Notes: a model not told the origin generated them from the sequence alone. DNA of 64,000 nt from CAVZCK01 sp963798805 (GCA_963798805.1 CAWCVC010000010.1:1618948-1682947), one strand, 5' to 3'; positions 26,838 to 36,444 are shown, counted from the first letter of the stretch. Translations and numbers: made by a program.

Positions 26838-28153
26838 GGCTATGAAGACCTCGTCGACCATGATGAGTTGCGCCGCGATCCCGTTCTCGGGGTGCTGCTC
26901 GGCAAGTTCGAGCGCGGGGCCGAGGCGCCGGCGCCGCTGGCCGGGAAGAGCACGCTGAACCGTCTCGAGCTCGCCCCGGCCGATGGCGCGACTGGGCGCT
27001 ATCATAAGATTGGCCATGACGGCGCAGCAATCGAGGCGTTGTTCGTCGACGTGTTTCTCGATGCGCACGGCAAGCCGCCGCGTGAGATCGTGCTCGACCT
27101 CGACGCCACCGACGATCCGCTGCACGGCCATCAGGAGGGGCGGTTTTTCCATGGCTATTACAACTGCTATTGCTACCTGCCGCTCTACGTCTTCTGCGGC
27201 CGGCATCTTCTGGCCGCCAAGCTTCGACGCTCGAACATCGACGGCAGCGCGGGCGCGGTCGAGGAGACGGCGCGCATCGTCGGCCGGATCCGGGCGCGCT
27301 GGCCAAAGATGAAGATCAATTTGCGCGCCGATTCCGGCTTCGCCCGGGAAGCCTTGATGAGCTGGTGTGAAGCCCACAAAGTCGACTATGTCTTCGGCCT
27401 CGCCCGCAATGCGCGTCTGGAGGCACGCCTTGCGGAGGCGCTGGCTGAGGCGCGGCGGCTACCGGAGGCGGAAGGCAAGTCAGCGCGTGTGTTCCGGGAT
27501 TTTCTATGGTCGACGAAGGACTCCTGGTCACGCCGCCGCCGCGTGATTGGCAAGGCCGAGTGGACCGGCGGGCAAGCCAATCCGCGCTTCCTCGTCACCT
27601 CGCTGAAGCCAGGCGCCTGGACCGCCAAACCACTCTATGAGGAGCTTTATTGCGCCCGCGGCGAGATGGAGAACCGCATCAAAGAGGCGCAGGGCGATCT
27701 GTTCGCCGACCGCACCTCGGCCGCCACGATGCGGGCCAACCAGTTGCGCCTGTGGTTTGCCTCGATGGCCTATGTCCTCCTGTGCGCGCTGCGCCGGATC
27801 GGCCTGGCTCATACGCAGTTCGCCGCTGCGACCTGCGGCACGATCCGGCTGAAGCTGCTGAAGATCGGCGCGTTGGTGAAAATCAGCGCGCGCCGGGTCA
27901 AGATCGCCTTCGCGTCGGCCTGTCCGGCCGCCGCCGAATGGCGTCTCGCCGCGGCGCGGCTCGCACATGCTCGTGGCTCCCCTGCCTGACGCGCGAAGCC
28001 GCGACGCGCCTCTCTCGCGGTATCCCCCGAGGCCCACTGGAGACACGAAGAAGCCAAGCCAATTGACGAAGCCGGTCGCGCAATCTGCGCCACCCCCAAG
28101 CACGTCACCCGTCAACATCGCCGAGAAATCGGCCGGATGACCACGCCATACCT

Positions 28154-28533
28154 TCAGGCGCGTGAGAAATGCGGGCTAGCGACGACGTTCGGGCATACGC
28201 CGTGTTGCATGTCTTTCAGCGCAGCGCAGAGCTTGTCCAGACTTTTCGAGGTCCATAACAATGGCGACATCGGGTGGCCTCTCGTGGAGGCTTCGAGGAG
28301 AGATTGGAGATCATCGAGAAGCGTCGGATCTCCCTGGGTCTTGGTCCTGCGGCCGCCGCCCGGTCGTCGCACACGTCCCTCTCCGGCAGAACGGTTTTCC
28401 TTGATTTCCATAATGCCGCGATTGATCGTTGAGCGCGCGCCTCGGCGGCTGCAAAGCGTCTGCGCGCCTGCTCATCGAGAACCGGGTCAAGCGCATCGAA
28501 GCGCTGCCGAATCAAATTTGCTGTAAAAGCCAA
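28154..28533 (-). pseudogene. ISAzo13-like transposase, 5' remnant with frameshift
   Basis: The first frame starts IRQRFDALDPVLDEQARRRF and AAAEARAQRS, the usual N-terminus of ISAzo13 transposases. After a shift, the second frame gives RRPGGGRRTKTQGDPTLLDD, LLEASTRGHPMSPLLWTSKS and DKLCAALKDMQHG, the following linker region. The sequence then ends, without the DDE domain. Family assignment is from remembered motifs. Confidence 0.65.
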
Positions 28534-28589
28534 GACTTGATCTGACAGACGGTGTCTGGGGAGCTGTCCGGTTTGACTGCCCGACGTTG

Positions 28590-29624
28590 TCAGGCAGCGA
28601 TCATTTTCTCCATCGCAATGGGCTTGGCGTCAAGGAAAGTCTGCATCGGGGTTTTTCCGAAGCACCAGCGTCCCTGATGCGGCCGTTCGCGGTTGAACGC
28701 CTCGAGCCAGAGATCGAGATCGGCCTGCAACTCATCGATCGCGTGGTAGAGCTTTTTCCGGAACGCCAGCCGGTAGAACTCGTTCAGTACCGTTCGATGG
28801 AAGCGTTCAACAATGCCGTTGGTCTGCGGACTTTTGGTCTTGGTGCGGGAGTGGTCGATATCCTCGACGGCGAGATAGAGCTCATATTCGTGCCGCTCGG
28901 GATTGCCGCAATATTCCGTGCCCCGATCCGTCAGGACGCGCTGGAGCTTGATGTCCTGGCTTTCAAAGAACGGGATCACCCGGTCGTTGAGGATTTCAGC
29001 CGCGGTGATCGGGGTCTTGCGATCGTAGAGCTTGGCGAAGGTGACCTTCGAATAGGTGTCGACGAAGGTCTGCTGATAGATCCGCCCGACGCCCTTCATG
29101 TTGCCGACGTAAAAAGTGTCTTGAGCACCGCAATAGCCAGGGTGCTCGCTCTCGAATTCTCCGTGTGCTTCCTTCTCGGCCTTAGCCTTTTCGAGCGCGG
29201 CGAGCTGGCTTTCCGTGAGGATGCCGCCTTCCTGTGCGATTTTGGTTTCCAATGCCTTGAGCCGCTTTTTCATCGTCTCCAGGTCGTGCCGCAGCCAGAC
29301 GCAGCGCACGCCGGCCGGCGACACGGTGATGCCACGCTTCTTCAGTTCGTTGGCGACGCGGAGCTGGCCGAAGGGCGGTTGCTCGATCGCCATTTCGACG
29401 ATCGCAGCCTCGACCTCCTCGGCGACGCGGTTCCGCAGCAGCGGCTTGGCTCTGGAGATCTCCTGCAGCGCGAACTCGCCGCCTGTGTCGTACAGCTCCT
29501 TGAACCGGTAGAAACTGTCGCGGCTGTAGCCCAGCATCTTGCACGCCTGGCTCACATTGCCGAGCTGCTTGGCCAGCTCCAGCAATCCGAGTTTTGCGCG
29601 AATGACTTTCTGCTCTTTGGTCAT
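28590..29624 (-). CDS. IS481 family transposase, intact
   Basis: 344 residues. An N-terminal HTH (LAKQLGNVSQACKMLGYSRD) and a second helical region lead to the DDE integrase core: DTFYVGNMKGVGRIYQQTFV (Asp), QRVLTDRGTEYCG (Asp) and NGIVERFHRTVLNEFYRLAF (Glu). The usual C-terminal RPHQGRWCFGKTP is present. It appears complete. Terminal repeats could not be matched confidently: TGTCTGGGGAGCTGTCCGG at about 28551 is a candidate left end. Confidence 0.9.
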   Translation of the reverse strand: MTKEQKVIRAKLGLLELAKQLGNVSQACKMLGYSRDSFYRFKELYDTGGEFALQEISRAKPLLRNRVAEEVEAAIVEMAIEQPPFGQLRVANELKKRGITVSPAGVRCVWLRHDLETMKKRLKALETKIAQEGGILTESQLAALEKAKAEKEAHGEFESEHPGYCGAQDTFYVGNMKGVGRIYQQTFVDTYSKVTFAKLYDRKTPITAAEILNDRVIPFFESQDIKLQRVLTDRGTEYCGNPERHEYELYLAVEDIDHSRTKTKSPQTNGIVERFHRTVLNEFYRLAFRKKLYHAIDELQADLDLWLEAFNRERPHQGRWCFGKTPMQTFLDAKPIAMEKMIAA

Positions 29625-29641
29625 GGTGTGTTTCCTATCCG

Positions 29642-29690
29642 CCGAGGCGGGGCGCTCCGCAACCCCGACCAGCTCCGCGCCCCGCCTCGG
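29642..29690. repeat. 13-bp hairpin upstream of the IS481 transposase
   Basis: CCGAGGCGGGGCG (29642-29654) and its exact complement (29678-29690) flank a 23-base loop, 18 bases upstream of the transposase ATG. It could limit translation from outside transcripts or belong to the element's end. Confidence 0.65.
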
Positions 29691-30443
29691 CTATCGTTGC
29701 GCCGTGGGGCCAGAACACCATATGTCTGATTAAGTTTTAGCTAATGCAATTTCCGCAATGACGCTCGACGCGAACCGGTCGCCGTGGCGAACGGCCCGAA
29801 GCCGAACGCGGCGGCAGCACGCCATGACTGCGCTTGCCCCGAGGATAGAGACCGCGCTGGCCACCGATGTGGCAAGCGGAGCGCGTATGCGCGATCTAGC
29901 GGGGTGAAGGGGCGGTGCGCGGGGCGGTGAATGAGTTGGCTCATCAGGCCTTGTATGGGGCTTTTGAAGTCAAGTCCTTATGCCACAACAATCTCCACTT
30001 TCTTCATCCAAGTTTCTTTGTTCGACGAGGCGGCGCGTTTCTTCGTCCCGACGCACCTATGCTGAACGCCGGCGCGCGCAGGGCCTGTCAAGGCCGGCCG
30101 TGGCTCTGCCCTTGCCTTGCGCTCTGTCGTTTCCAGGCCGCGTCTTGATAGACCCGAGCACGGCGGCACGTTGGCGGTAGTCGGGCCCCGCTGCTGAATG
30201 GATGAACCGAGCGGAGCTCGCCGAGGGGCGTCAGTCCGACGCACCGCAACCTTGTATTCGGTGGATCCTCTCGTGATCCCAACCATGATGCAGTCATCCG
30301 CATCAGGGCGAAGCTCCGGGCGGCGGCCCATTCTCGAAATCGGCGTTCGATGCCATGGTTTGCTACGGGTGTCCGCCACCTCGGATCATGATCGGAACCG
30401 GCAATCGGTTCGTCAGCCCCGATACCTTTGTCGCAGCCGTCCG
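29691..30443 (-). ncRNA. Non-coding tail beyond the IS110-type gene; possible bridge RNA region
   Basis: About 750 bases follow the IS110-type transposase stop with no convincing gene. Some frames are open (for example 29978-30379 on the bottom strand) but have no motif. Elements of the IS1111 subgroup carry the guide (bridge) RNA in a long non-coding stretch downstream of the transposase, whereas IS110 proper has it upstream. The position fits the first, but I could not fold or align it. The insertion sequence's right end is not defined. Confidence 0.3.
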
Positions 30444-31375
30444 TCAGGCTGTTCGCATCACAAAGCCGGCCGGTACTTCCCCGACGGTGACCAGGCGCCA
30501 AAGCGCAATAAGAAGCTTGCGTGCGAGCGCCACGATCATGGTGTTGCGGGTGCGGCCGCGGGCATCGGCGGTCCGTGCCCGGTACCATTGCGCCAGCGCG
30601 CTGTCCTTCTGGAATTTGAGAAAACGCCAAGCCAGTTGGATCATGCCGCGTCTCATCCGTGCATTGCCCGCTCTGGCAAGCCCCTTCTCCCGGCGTTTCC
30701 GGCCGCTTTCATCCGGGGACCCCGTGATGCCCGCATAGCGCGCCACGGCTCTTCGATCCCGTATATCGCGTGAGAAGACCTCGTGAGTGAGCATGTCAGC
30801 GGTCTCGATGCCAACGCCAACAACGCGCGCGAGCAGGCGCACCATCGCATGCGTGCGCTGCTCGGGAGCCTGGGCAAGCCGTCGCAGGCGCGTCTCCTCG
30901 ATCTCCTTGATCTGATTGTGGAGGAAACGCAAGCGCGCCAGGTCGCGCAGCAATTCGGCAATCGTATTGGGCGGCAGCGATACACCCTCGGGCGTTCGCA
31001 ATTGTCTCAGCTGTTCCGGTGTCTTGCGCAAGGTCGGTCTGAAGGTCCGCACGCCAAACCGGGTCAGACACGCTTTCATCCGATTGATGATGCGCGATCG
31101 CTCGCGCACCAAGTTCTCACGTTCGCGGTTCGCCCGCTTCGCGTCCTCTTCCTCGATCGTCGGAATCGCCGCCATACGGCAATGTTGGGGTTCACCCCGC
31201 AGCCAGCCGATAAAGGCGCGCTTCAATAACTCAGTATCGAGGCGGTCCGTCTTGGCGCGACGGTGTTCTCGTGACACCGCAACGCTCGAAGGATGAATCA
31301 CATGGGCTTCGATGTCGTGCGCCCGCAACCAACGGGCCAGCCAGAAGCCGTCTCGGCCGGCCTCAAAGGCGAACA
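30444..31375 (-). pseudogene. IS110-type transposase lacking its N-terminus, fused in frame to an Hsp70 fragment
   Basis: From FAFEAGRDGFWLARWLRAHD the sequence is an IS110 transposase: HVIHPSSVAVSREHRRAKTD, RLDTELLKR and LVRERSRIINRMKACLTRFG. The C-terminal Tnp20 domain follows: ARVVGVGIETADMLTHEVFS, RRAVARYAGITGSPDESG (catalytic Ser region) and GNARMRRGMIQLAWRFLKF. The first ~50-60 residues with the DEDD start are replaced by Hsp70 sequence. The recombinase cannot be active without its N-terminal Asp. Confidence 0.8.
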
Positions 31376-32449
31376 GCTTCATCACCTGCGCCTCGATCGC
31401 GGCGAGATCCTCGGCGATCCAGCCGTTAAAGTCAGCCCTCGTGATCGTCTCTTGGATCTGCACCGGGCCGTGCCGGAACTCCAGCATGGCGCTGTCATCG
31501 ACCGACAGGGCGGTTTTCGTCGCCGACACGGCACGGTAGAGGTCGAAGCCCAGCTCCTCCTCGATGATATAAATCAGCCGCTCGATTGCATCGGGTTCTT
31601 CCGCCATGCGCTTCAGCGTGCGCAGCTCACGCAGGGTTTCGCCGGTGCGCAGAAAAGAGAGATCGCTCCAGCGTTGGAAGCGCGCATAATAATGCGACGG
31701 CATCGGCAGGCGCTTGCTCATGCTGACATAGTCGGTGCCCATGCCAAGCCTGGGGCAGACCACCCGCTCGATGATGCGGAAATCGAGCCGATCACCGGCG
31801 ATGCCGACGCCCGAGGCGCCGAGTGCGTCCATGGCGAGGCGCTCTCCCTCCGGCCGGAAGCGGACCAGCGAGAAGTCGCTGGTGCCGCCGCCGAAATCGG
31901 CGATGACGCAGAGCTGCGGAGCGGGATGCGGCGTGCGAATCTGTAAGCTGCCGCGAGCGGCTGGGCGACGAAGGTGATGTCCTTAAAGCCGGCAAGGCCG
32001 AACGCCTTCGATAGCCGCGTCAAGGCGAGTGTCTCATCGGTGAACTGCCCGGCAAAACGCACCGGCCGCCCGGCGATGGCCGCCTCACCAAGAGGCCCCA
32101 GATCTCGTTCCGCACTGGCGCGCAGGCCTTTCAGCACCAGCGCGATCAGATCCTCGACGCTGTAGCGCCGTCCGAAGATCAGCGTCCCGGTGAAATTGCT
32201 GTTTGCCGCCATCGACTTCACCGACTGGATGAGCCGGCAATCGCTGCGCTGCTCCAGATAGGCCGCCATCGCCTCCGGCCCGGCCTTCACCACCGGAGGG
32301 GCAAAGTTGCTCTTGCCCTTCAGGAAAAAGAGCACCGAGCGGAAATTGCTGCTGCAGCCCTCCTCATGGCGCGCCACCGCGACATCGCCTTCATCCGGCG
32401 ACACGACAACAACGCTGTTGGTGGTGCCGAAATCGATGCCGACACTCAT
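31376..32449 (-). pseudogene. Hsp70-like (YegD-type) chaperone, frameshifted and truncated by IS110 sequence
   Basis: ATG at 32449 gives MSVGIDFGTTNSVVVVSPDE, the Hsp70 phosphate loop. It is followed by ANSNFTGTLIFGRRYSVEDL and FVAQPLAAAYRF. A missing base near 31937 then moves the protein to another frame, which reads PQLCVIADFGGGTSDFSLVR (second phosphate loop), GASGVGIAGDRLDFRIIE and LRTLKRMAEEPDAIERLIYI. At about 31376 it runs in frame into an IS110 transposase. YegD-type Hsp70s are stand-alone ATPases of unclear clients. The remaining C-terminal 60-80 residues are lost. Confidence 0.8.
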
Positions 32450-32767
32450 GGGATCGCCTCTTGGTGATGCGAACAGCTGCGGTTTTCGGCCGGCGCCGAG
32501 ATGGCAGCAATGATGCCTGGTCCGATTGGACCACCCACCTCAGCCGGACCGGGTGACAGGGCTACATCCGGAAGGCGCGGGACGGCAAGTCCGTTTTGGT
32601 CGCTAAAGTCGGTTCTAACCGCCGCAATCGCAAGCCCGGCCTGTTGCCCGGCGGTCGCCCCTTCGTTCGGCATCGAATTTTTCTGGGGGCTGATTTGGCC
32701 AAAGCGTCCAAGACGTCGCGAAGCAGTGTAAGCAGCCTTCGATTGCTCAACAGCCAGGAGGCATCCG
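32450..32767. other. 318-base region without a supported gene
   Basis: Lies between the diverging Hsp70 remnant and the secreted nuclease gene. Only short overlapping frames with no recognisable protein; promoters of both genes are expected here. Confidence 0.4.
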
Positions 32768-33577
32768 ATGCGAGCGGGGATATTGCGAAGCTTTCTTATG
32801 GGTGCCGGCCTTGCCTTGGCGCTGGCCTTGCCGGCGCAAGCGCAAAGCACTGAATGCCTCGATCAGTGTCAGGATGCTGTAGCACCAAAGCTGGTCAATT
32901 CGAGGCTCGCTGCCGAAACCCACATGATCTGCTATTCGCAATTCGTGGTGCTGTATTCCGGCATAACCCGCACGCCCTTGTGGTCGGCCGAGCATCTGAC
33001 GGCCGATCGCGTTGAAGTGACGGGCAGCCTGGAAAGACCGAGGGCATCGGCCTTCCATGCCGAGCAGAGCCTGCCCAAAAATCAGCGGGCGCGGCTCTCC
33101 GATTATCAGCGCAGCGGCTATGATCGCGGTCATATGTCCCCCAATGGCGACATGTCGACCGAGACGGCGCAGGAGGAGTCATTCTCACTGGCGAACGTGG
33201 TCCCCCAGCAGCCCTGCAACAATGAAGAGCTGTGGGAGGGGATCGAGTCCGCCGTGCGACAGCTCACCTTGACCGAAGGCGAGCTCTACGTGGTCACCGG
33301 TCCCGCCTTCATCGGCGATACCGTGAAAAGGCTGCATCATCGCGTGCTGGTGCCGACCCATCTGTTCAAGGCTATCTATAGCCCCTCGACAGAGACAGCC
33401 GGGGCCTATTGGGCGCCCAATGACGGCAGCCAGGACTGGGAACCCATCTCGATCTCGCATCTTACGCAGCTGATCGGCATCGATGTGTTTCCCGATATCG
33501 CCGCGCGCGCCAAGGAGACCGCGATGCCGCTTCCGCAACCGAGGCCGCACCATCGCTGCCGGCTTCACAGCAGCTGA
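32768..33577 (+). CDS. Secreted non-specific DNA/RNA endonuclease (NucA/Serratia type)
   Basis: 269 residues with a signal peptide (RSFLMGAGLALALALPAQAQ). The catalytic motif DRGHMSPNGDM (His as general base) is followed by SLANVVPQQPCNNEELWEGI with the metal-binding Asn, then LYVVTGPAF. This is the DNA/RNA non-specific nuclease fold of periplasmic or secreted enzymes. Homologues are often encoded on alphaproteobacterial conjugative plasmids near transfer genes, which fits the neighbours, although what they do in transfer is unknown. A small gene follows 3 bases after the stop. Confidence 0.88.
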   Translation: MRAGILRSFLMGAGLALALALPAQAQSTECLDQCQDAVAPKLVNSRLAAETHMICYSQFVVLYSGITRTPLWSAEHLTADRVEVTGSLERPRASAFHAEQSLPKNQRARLSDYQRSGYDRGHMSPNGDMSTETAQEESFSLANVVPQQPCNNEELWEGIESAVRQLTLTEGELYVVTGPAFIGDTVKRLHHRVLVPTHLFKAIYSPSTETAGAYWAPNDGSQDWEPISISHLTQLIGIDVFPDIAARAKETAMPLPQPRPHHRCRLHSS

Positions 33578-33580
33578 GCG

Positions 33581-33838
33581 ATGATGGCGCCAATCCAGCC
33601 CTTCCAGAATGAAGCCGAGGCCGTCACGCTCGGCGACCTCGCCATCGAGAACCGCGTCGATCGCGTGACGATCTACGGCAATCTCGACATTACGCGCGAC
33701 AAGAAGGGCCTGGCCGACAGCCGCCAGCTGCGCGACATCCTGAACCGGATCGTCGAGGCGCTTGAGGCTGAAGGCGATCTCCCGGACGAGATCGCACCGC
33801 CGAAGCCGACGGAGACGATCAAGAACCCCTTCGCCTGA
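33581..33838 (+). CDS. Hypothetical small protein co-transcribed with the nuclease
   Basis: 85 residues, starting 3 bases after the nuclease stop. Composition is natural: acidic, with NRVDRVTIYGNLDITRDKKG and LRDILNRIVEALEAEG, probably a strand-helix protein. I recall short proteins of this type in plasmid accessory regions, with no assigned function. No signal peptide or membrane helix. Confidence 0.6.
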   Translation: MMAPIQPFQNEAEAVTLGDLAIENRVDRVTIYGNLDITRDKKGLADSRQLRDILNRIVEALEAEGDLPDEIAPPKPTETIKNPFA

Positions 33839-33973
33839 CCAGCCCGGTCCATTCCGGGAGCGGCGCCGCTCATCATCCGATGCCGGCAGAAGCTCCGAGC
33901 TTGGACGGGGCATCACCATGGTCCAACGAGCGTGGATTTCCGCCGAGACCAATCCTTTGCCAAGCGCGTGCCG

Positions 33974-34915
33974 CTAACGCGAGGTCTCATCGGCTTTGAT
34001 GCCATAGGCCTCCGGTTTCGACCAATCCTTTGCCGGCTTGCGAAGCCCGGCGAGAATGCAGGCGCGATAAACGCTGAGCTCGCCGTTATGCACGCGGTTC
34101 GCCAGTGCGGGATGCTCACGCTGCAATCGCTGTAGATAGTAGGCTCGCGTCCCGCTGGCGGCGGATTTTTGCGATGACCGCGGCACGGTTGCGGGGGCTA
34201 GCACCGGGCTTGCGTTGGCATCCGCTTCAACGTCGTGAGCGCGCATTGGCATTGCGAGCAATGCCACGGCTGGCATGCTCAGCCACACCAGCGCCTCGAT
34301 GAGCGCCAGGAACATCACCGCCTTGACGGCACGAAGGCCTCGGGCAATGCGGCCGGCATCGCGACGGGTGAAGGCCCCGATCATGGCAGCGAGACCGCTT
34401 ACCTCGACGGGCGTCAGAGCGGCTCGCGCCTTGCGGGCTGCCTCGAGCCGCTCGCGGGCGCTGGCAGCTTGGTTCGTCAAGGCACGGCAATTGGGGCCAC
34501 AGCCACCGCGCTTGGCTTCCTCGGCTGCTAGCAATGACAGGCGATCGGCTTCGGTTTCGAGCTCGGTGATGTGTTTTTCGGCATCGGCATAGACCGTCTC
34601 GCCATGCTCTCGGCCGAGCAGCTGGCGACCTTGTCGGTCGGCATAGTAATTGACGGCACACCACAGCGAGACGGCAACGCAGATCGCCGCGGTGATGCGC
34701 ATCTGCCGCGACCAGCCGATGGCGCCGGCAACGATCGGAATGACGATTTTGCCGATATCGGCAAGACCGAAGGCAATGCCGGCGGCGGGGCCGGTCTCAA
34801 GGCCATGGGCGACATTGAGTGTGAGGCTGAGCCCGCCGGCGGTGACGGCAACCGCCATCAGCACACTGCCGGCAGCGTAATGCGCCCAGCGCGGGAGGGT
34901 GAGATCAGCGTGCAT
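33974..34915 (-). CDS. Membrane protein with Cys-pair coiled coil and HTH-like C-terminus
   Basis: ATG 34915 (MHADLTLPRWAHYAAGS) is chosen over 34975. The 313-residue protein has three N-terminal membrane segments (about 13-35, 45-63, 69-88), a charged helix with RGGCGPNCRAL (two Cys), a fourth helix (VMFLALIEALVWLSMPAVALL, about 197-217) and a soluble tail. The tail (ALANRVHNGELSVYRACILA, GLRK) looks like a small helix-turn-helix of the sort found in plasmid proteins. The plan matches the proteins at 6370 and 46255, but here no AlpA-type gene is adjacent. It lies in a plasmid mobilization block. Function unknown. Confidence 0.65.
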   Translation of the reverse strand: MHADLTLPRWAHYAAGSVLMAVAVTAGGLSLTLNVAHGLETGPAAGIAFGLADIGKIVIPIVAGAIGWSRQMRITAAICVAVSLWCAVNYYADRQGRQLLGREHGETVYADAEKHITELETEADRLSLLAAEEAKRGGCGPNCRALTNQAASARERLEAARKARAALTPVEVSGLAAMIGAFTRRDAGRIARGLRAVKAVMFLALIEALVWLSMPAVALLAMPMRAHDVEADANASPVLAPATVPRSSQKSAASGTRAYYLQRLQREHPALANRVHNGELSVYRACILAGLRKPAKDWSKPEAYGIKADETSR

Positions 34916-35006
34916 GGTCGACGTCCTCCATAGAGGGTAATGCACAGATCGGTCGTGAGGCACCGAACTGCGCATGGTCGCGGCTGTTGTTTGAAGCAGC
35001 GGGCGA

Positions 35007-35035
35007 GAAGCCCTGCGCCCGGGGCGCAGGGCTTC
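35007..35035. repeat. Perfect 13-bp hairpin with 3-base loop
   Basis: GAAGCCCTGCGCC and its complement are separated by CGG, between two bottom-strand genes. No T-run follows on either side, so it may be an mRNA processing or stability hairpin rather than a strong terminator. Confidence 0.6.
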
Positions 35036-35047
35036 ACGGGATCGCCA

Positions 35048-35314
35048 TCACTCCTGCGGCTCTTTGGGAGCCGGCGGGGTTACGAGGCCTGCCACGGTCT
35101 CATCGAGCGAATCCGTCGCCTCGACGGCGTGATTGGCAAAGTTCTCCAGGATAATGAGCTCGTCCCGGACCGGCTCGGCCTTGGGCAGGGTCAACAGCTT
35201 CTTGAGGCCATGCGAGAGCGCCTCGAGCACCGTGCGGATCTCATAAAGCAGGGTGCCGGCATCGATGAGGGCATTGCGCAGATCGCAAGGCCCCGTATTG
35301 TCGTTATCAGCCAT
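35048..35314 (-). CDS. Hypothetical helical protein
   Basis: 88 residues from ATG 35314 (MADNDNTGPCDLRNALIDAG) after AGGAACGG. Predicted all-helical (LLYEIRTVLEALSHGLKKLL, RDELIILENFANHAVEAT) with a Pro-rich end. It resembles small plasmid accessory proteins, and the similar-sized gene at 35779-36030 has comparable helical character. The divergent HTH gene at 35467 may control it. Confidence 0.55.
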   Translation of the reverse strand: MADNDNTGPCDLRNALIDAGTLLYEIRTVLEALSHGLKKLLTLPKAEPVRDELIILENFANHAVEATDSLDETVAGLVTPPAPKEPQE

Positions 35315-35466
35315 GATTCCGTTCCTATTCAACGGGGTTGTGGTCAGGCATTGGTCGGTGTTGACGCACTGGCCAATGCCGCGTTATGAACAATTTAAGT
35401 CGACAAGAACAGGATGGCCTATTTTTGGCTTGCGTCAAGACAGGCTCATGGGTTATTCATGCTCAT

Positions 35467-35724
35467 ATGACCCCGATGCAATGCAGAATGGCGCGCGCCG
35501 CGCTCAATTGGACGGTGCATGAGATGGCCAGAAACGCCCAGGTCGGCATCAGCACCGTGGTGCGTTTCGAGGCCGGCCGCGGCAAGCCGATCGTGGCGAC
35601 CGTTGCCGCCATGAAACGCACCTTCGAGGCAGCCGGCATCCGCTTCATCGACAAGGGCGTCTGCTTCGAGGGCGATGAGCCGGACGCCGGGCCTGCAAGC
35701 GCCGCACCGCCCCGTTGGCTATAG
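35467..35724 (+). CDS. XRE-type helix-turn-helix regulator
   Basis: 85 residues from ATG 35467; a longer frame to 35386 has an unlikely extension. The core RMARAALNWTVHEMARNAQV and GISTVVRFEAGRG is a Xre helix-turn-helix, followed by RTFEAAGIRFIDKG, the C-terminal strand typical of these short alphaproteobacterial regulators. It is similar in plan to the protein at 23512-23823. Probably a local repressor of the plasmid-type genes around it. Confidence 0.75.
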   Translation: MTPMQCRMARAALNWTVHEMARNAQVGISTVVRFEAGRGKPIVATVAAMKRTFEAAGIRFIDKGVCFEGDEPDAGPASAAPPRWL

Positions 35725-35778
35725 TCTGACGCCCTCCAAGGCGAAGCGACAAGATCGCCGGTCCCCGGCCGAGAAACC

Positions 35779-36030
35779 TTAATTTGGCTTGCCATTGCAA
35801 AGAGCGAAGATGGCATCGAGCCGCTCGGTCAACAGCTCGAAGCGCTGCCGGCAGTCGGTCATGAGCTGCACCAGCTCGTCGAGCTTGGGCTTGACCGCTT
35901 GGGTCCCCAGGCGCTTGGCGAGGCTGCGGATCGCCATCAGGGTGATATCGACGGCGAGGCGGCATTCGAACAGCGGAATGCCGATCGCGATCGCCGGATC
36001 GTCGTCACCATCGCTGCTGATTTTGCTCAT
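35779..36030 (-). CDS. Hypothetical helical protein
   Basis: 83 residues from ATG 36030 after GGGGGA (MSKISSDGDDDPAIAIGIPL). Two amphipathic helices (VDITLMAIRSLAKRLGTQ, LDELVQLMTDCRQRFELLTE) and no membrane span. No family recognised. It lies divergent from the ribbon-helix-helix gene at 36111. Confidence 0.55.
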   Translation of the reverse strand: MSKISSDGDDDPAIAIGIPLFECRLAVDITLMAIRSLAKRLGTQAVKPKLDELVQLMTDCRQRFELLTERLDAIFALCNGKPN

Positions 36031-36110
36031 CGCATCCCCCATTCATCGCAGCTAATAGCGGCGATAGTATACGTTGAGGCGATAGTACACAAGCGCATAG
36101 ATTGTCATCC

Positions 36111-36284
36111 ATGACCAAGGAGAAGAAAGAGCCGATCACCATCCGCATCGCGCCGTCGATGCGCGATGCCTTGCAGGCTGAGGCCGATGCCGAGCGGCGC
36201 ACGCTCAGCCAGTTCGTCGCCCTCATTCTGGAGCGCTATCTCATGGAGAGCGGCAAGCCCGCCAGGCGCCCGGCGAAGCGGTAG
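36111..36284 (+). CDS. Ribbon-helix-helix DNA-binding protein
   Basis: 57 residues. The strand EPITIRIAPSMRDAL followed by two helices (QAEADAERRTLSQFVALILE, RYLMES) and a basic tail is the Arc/MetJ fold, where the first strand contacts DNA as a dimer. In plasmids such proteins control partition, toxin-antitoxin or transfer genes. No toxin gene is adjacent, so a transfer or plasmid regulator is more likely. The start could also be 36102. Confidence 0.7.
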   Translation: MTKEKKEPITIRIAPSMRDALQAEADAERRTLSQFVALILERYLMESGKPARRPAKR

Positions 36285-36444
36285 GCGAAGCCCATTTTGA
36301 GGCCTCTAATCGCTTGAGGATCATTTCCTGGAGAGACGCCTTATCCTTCAGCCAAACCCGTGTTCAGCCGGCAAGCGGTGCAATGGCCTGCCCCCAATCC
36401 GATCGCCTGGCGAGTTCCCGCGCTTTGACGCAGTCCGAAACCCC

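Larger units (their letters stand above)
26429..27989 (+). pseudogene. IS1380 family transposase interrupted by two small palindromic elements
   Basis: The N-terminal piece reads DFGRAGGRRVVADFDGGMVS and FAACFRDRRHPAYVVHEVK, then stops at 26686. The remainder resumes at GYEDLVDHDELRRDPVLGV and runs intact through VLDLDATDDPLHGHQEG (Asp), INLRADSGFAREALMSWCEA (Asp) and YCARGEMENRIKEAQ (Glu region) to 27989. Deleting the 166 bases 26672-26837 joins the halves in frame as GLALGYED, so the gene was whole before the insertion. The copy is diverged from the IS1380 gene at 21268. Confidence 0.88.

Noticed and set aside
28587..29729. 380-codon top-strand frame
   Set aside because: Mirror of the intact IS481 transposase on the other strand, a common effect in GC-rich DNA.
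36111..36284. Toxin-antitoxin module at the ribbon-helix-helix gene
   Set aside because: No toxin-like gene follows or precedes; neighbours are plasmid-type helical proteins and traM.
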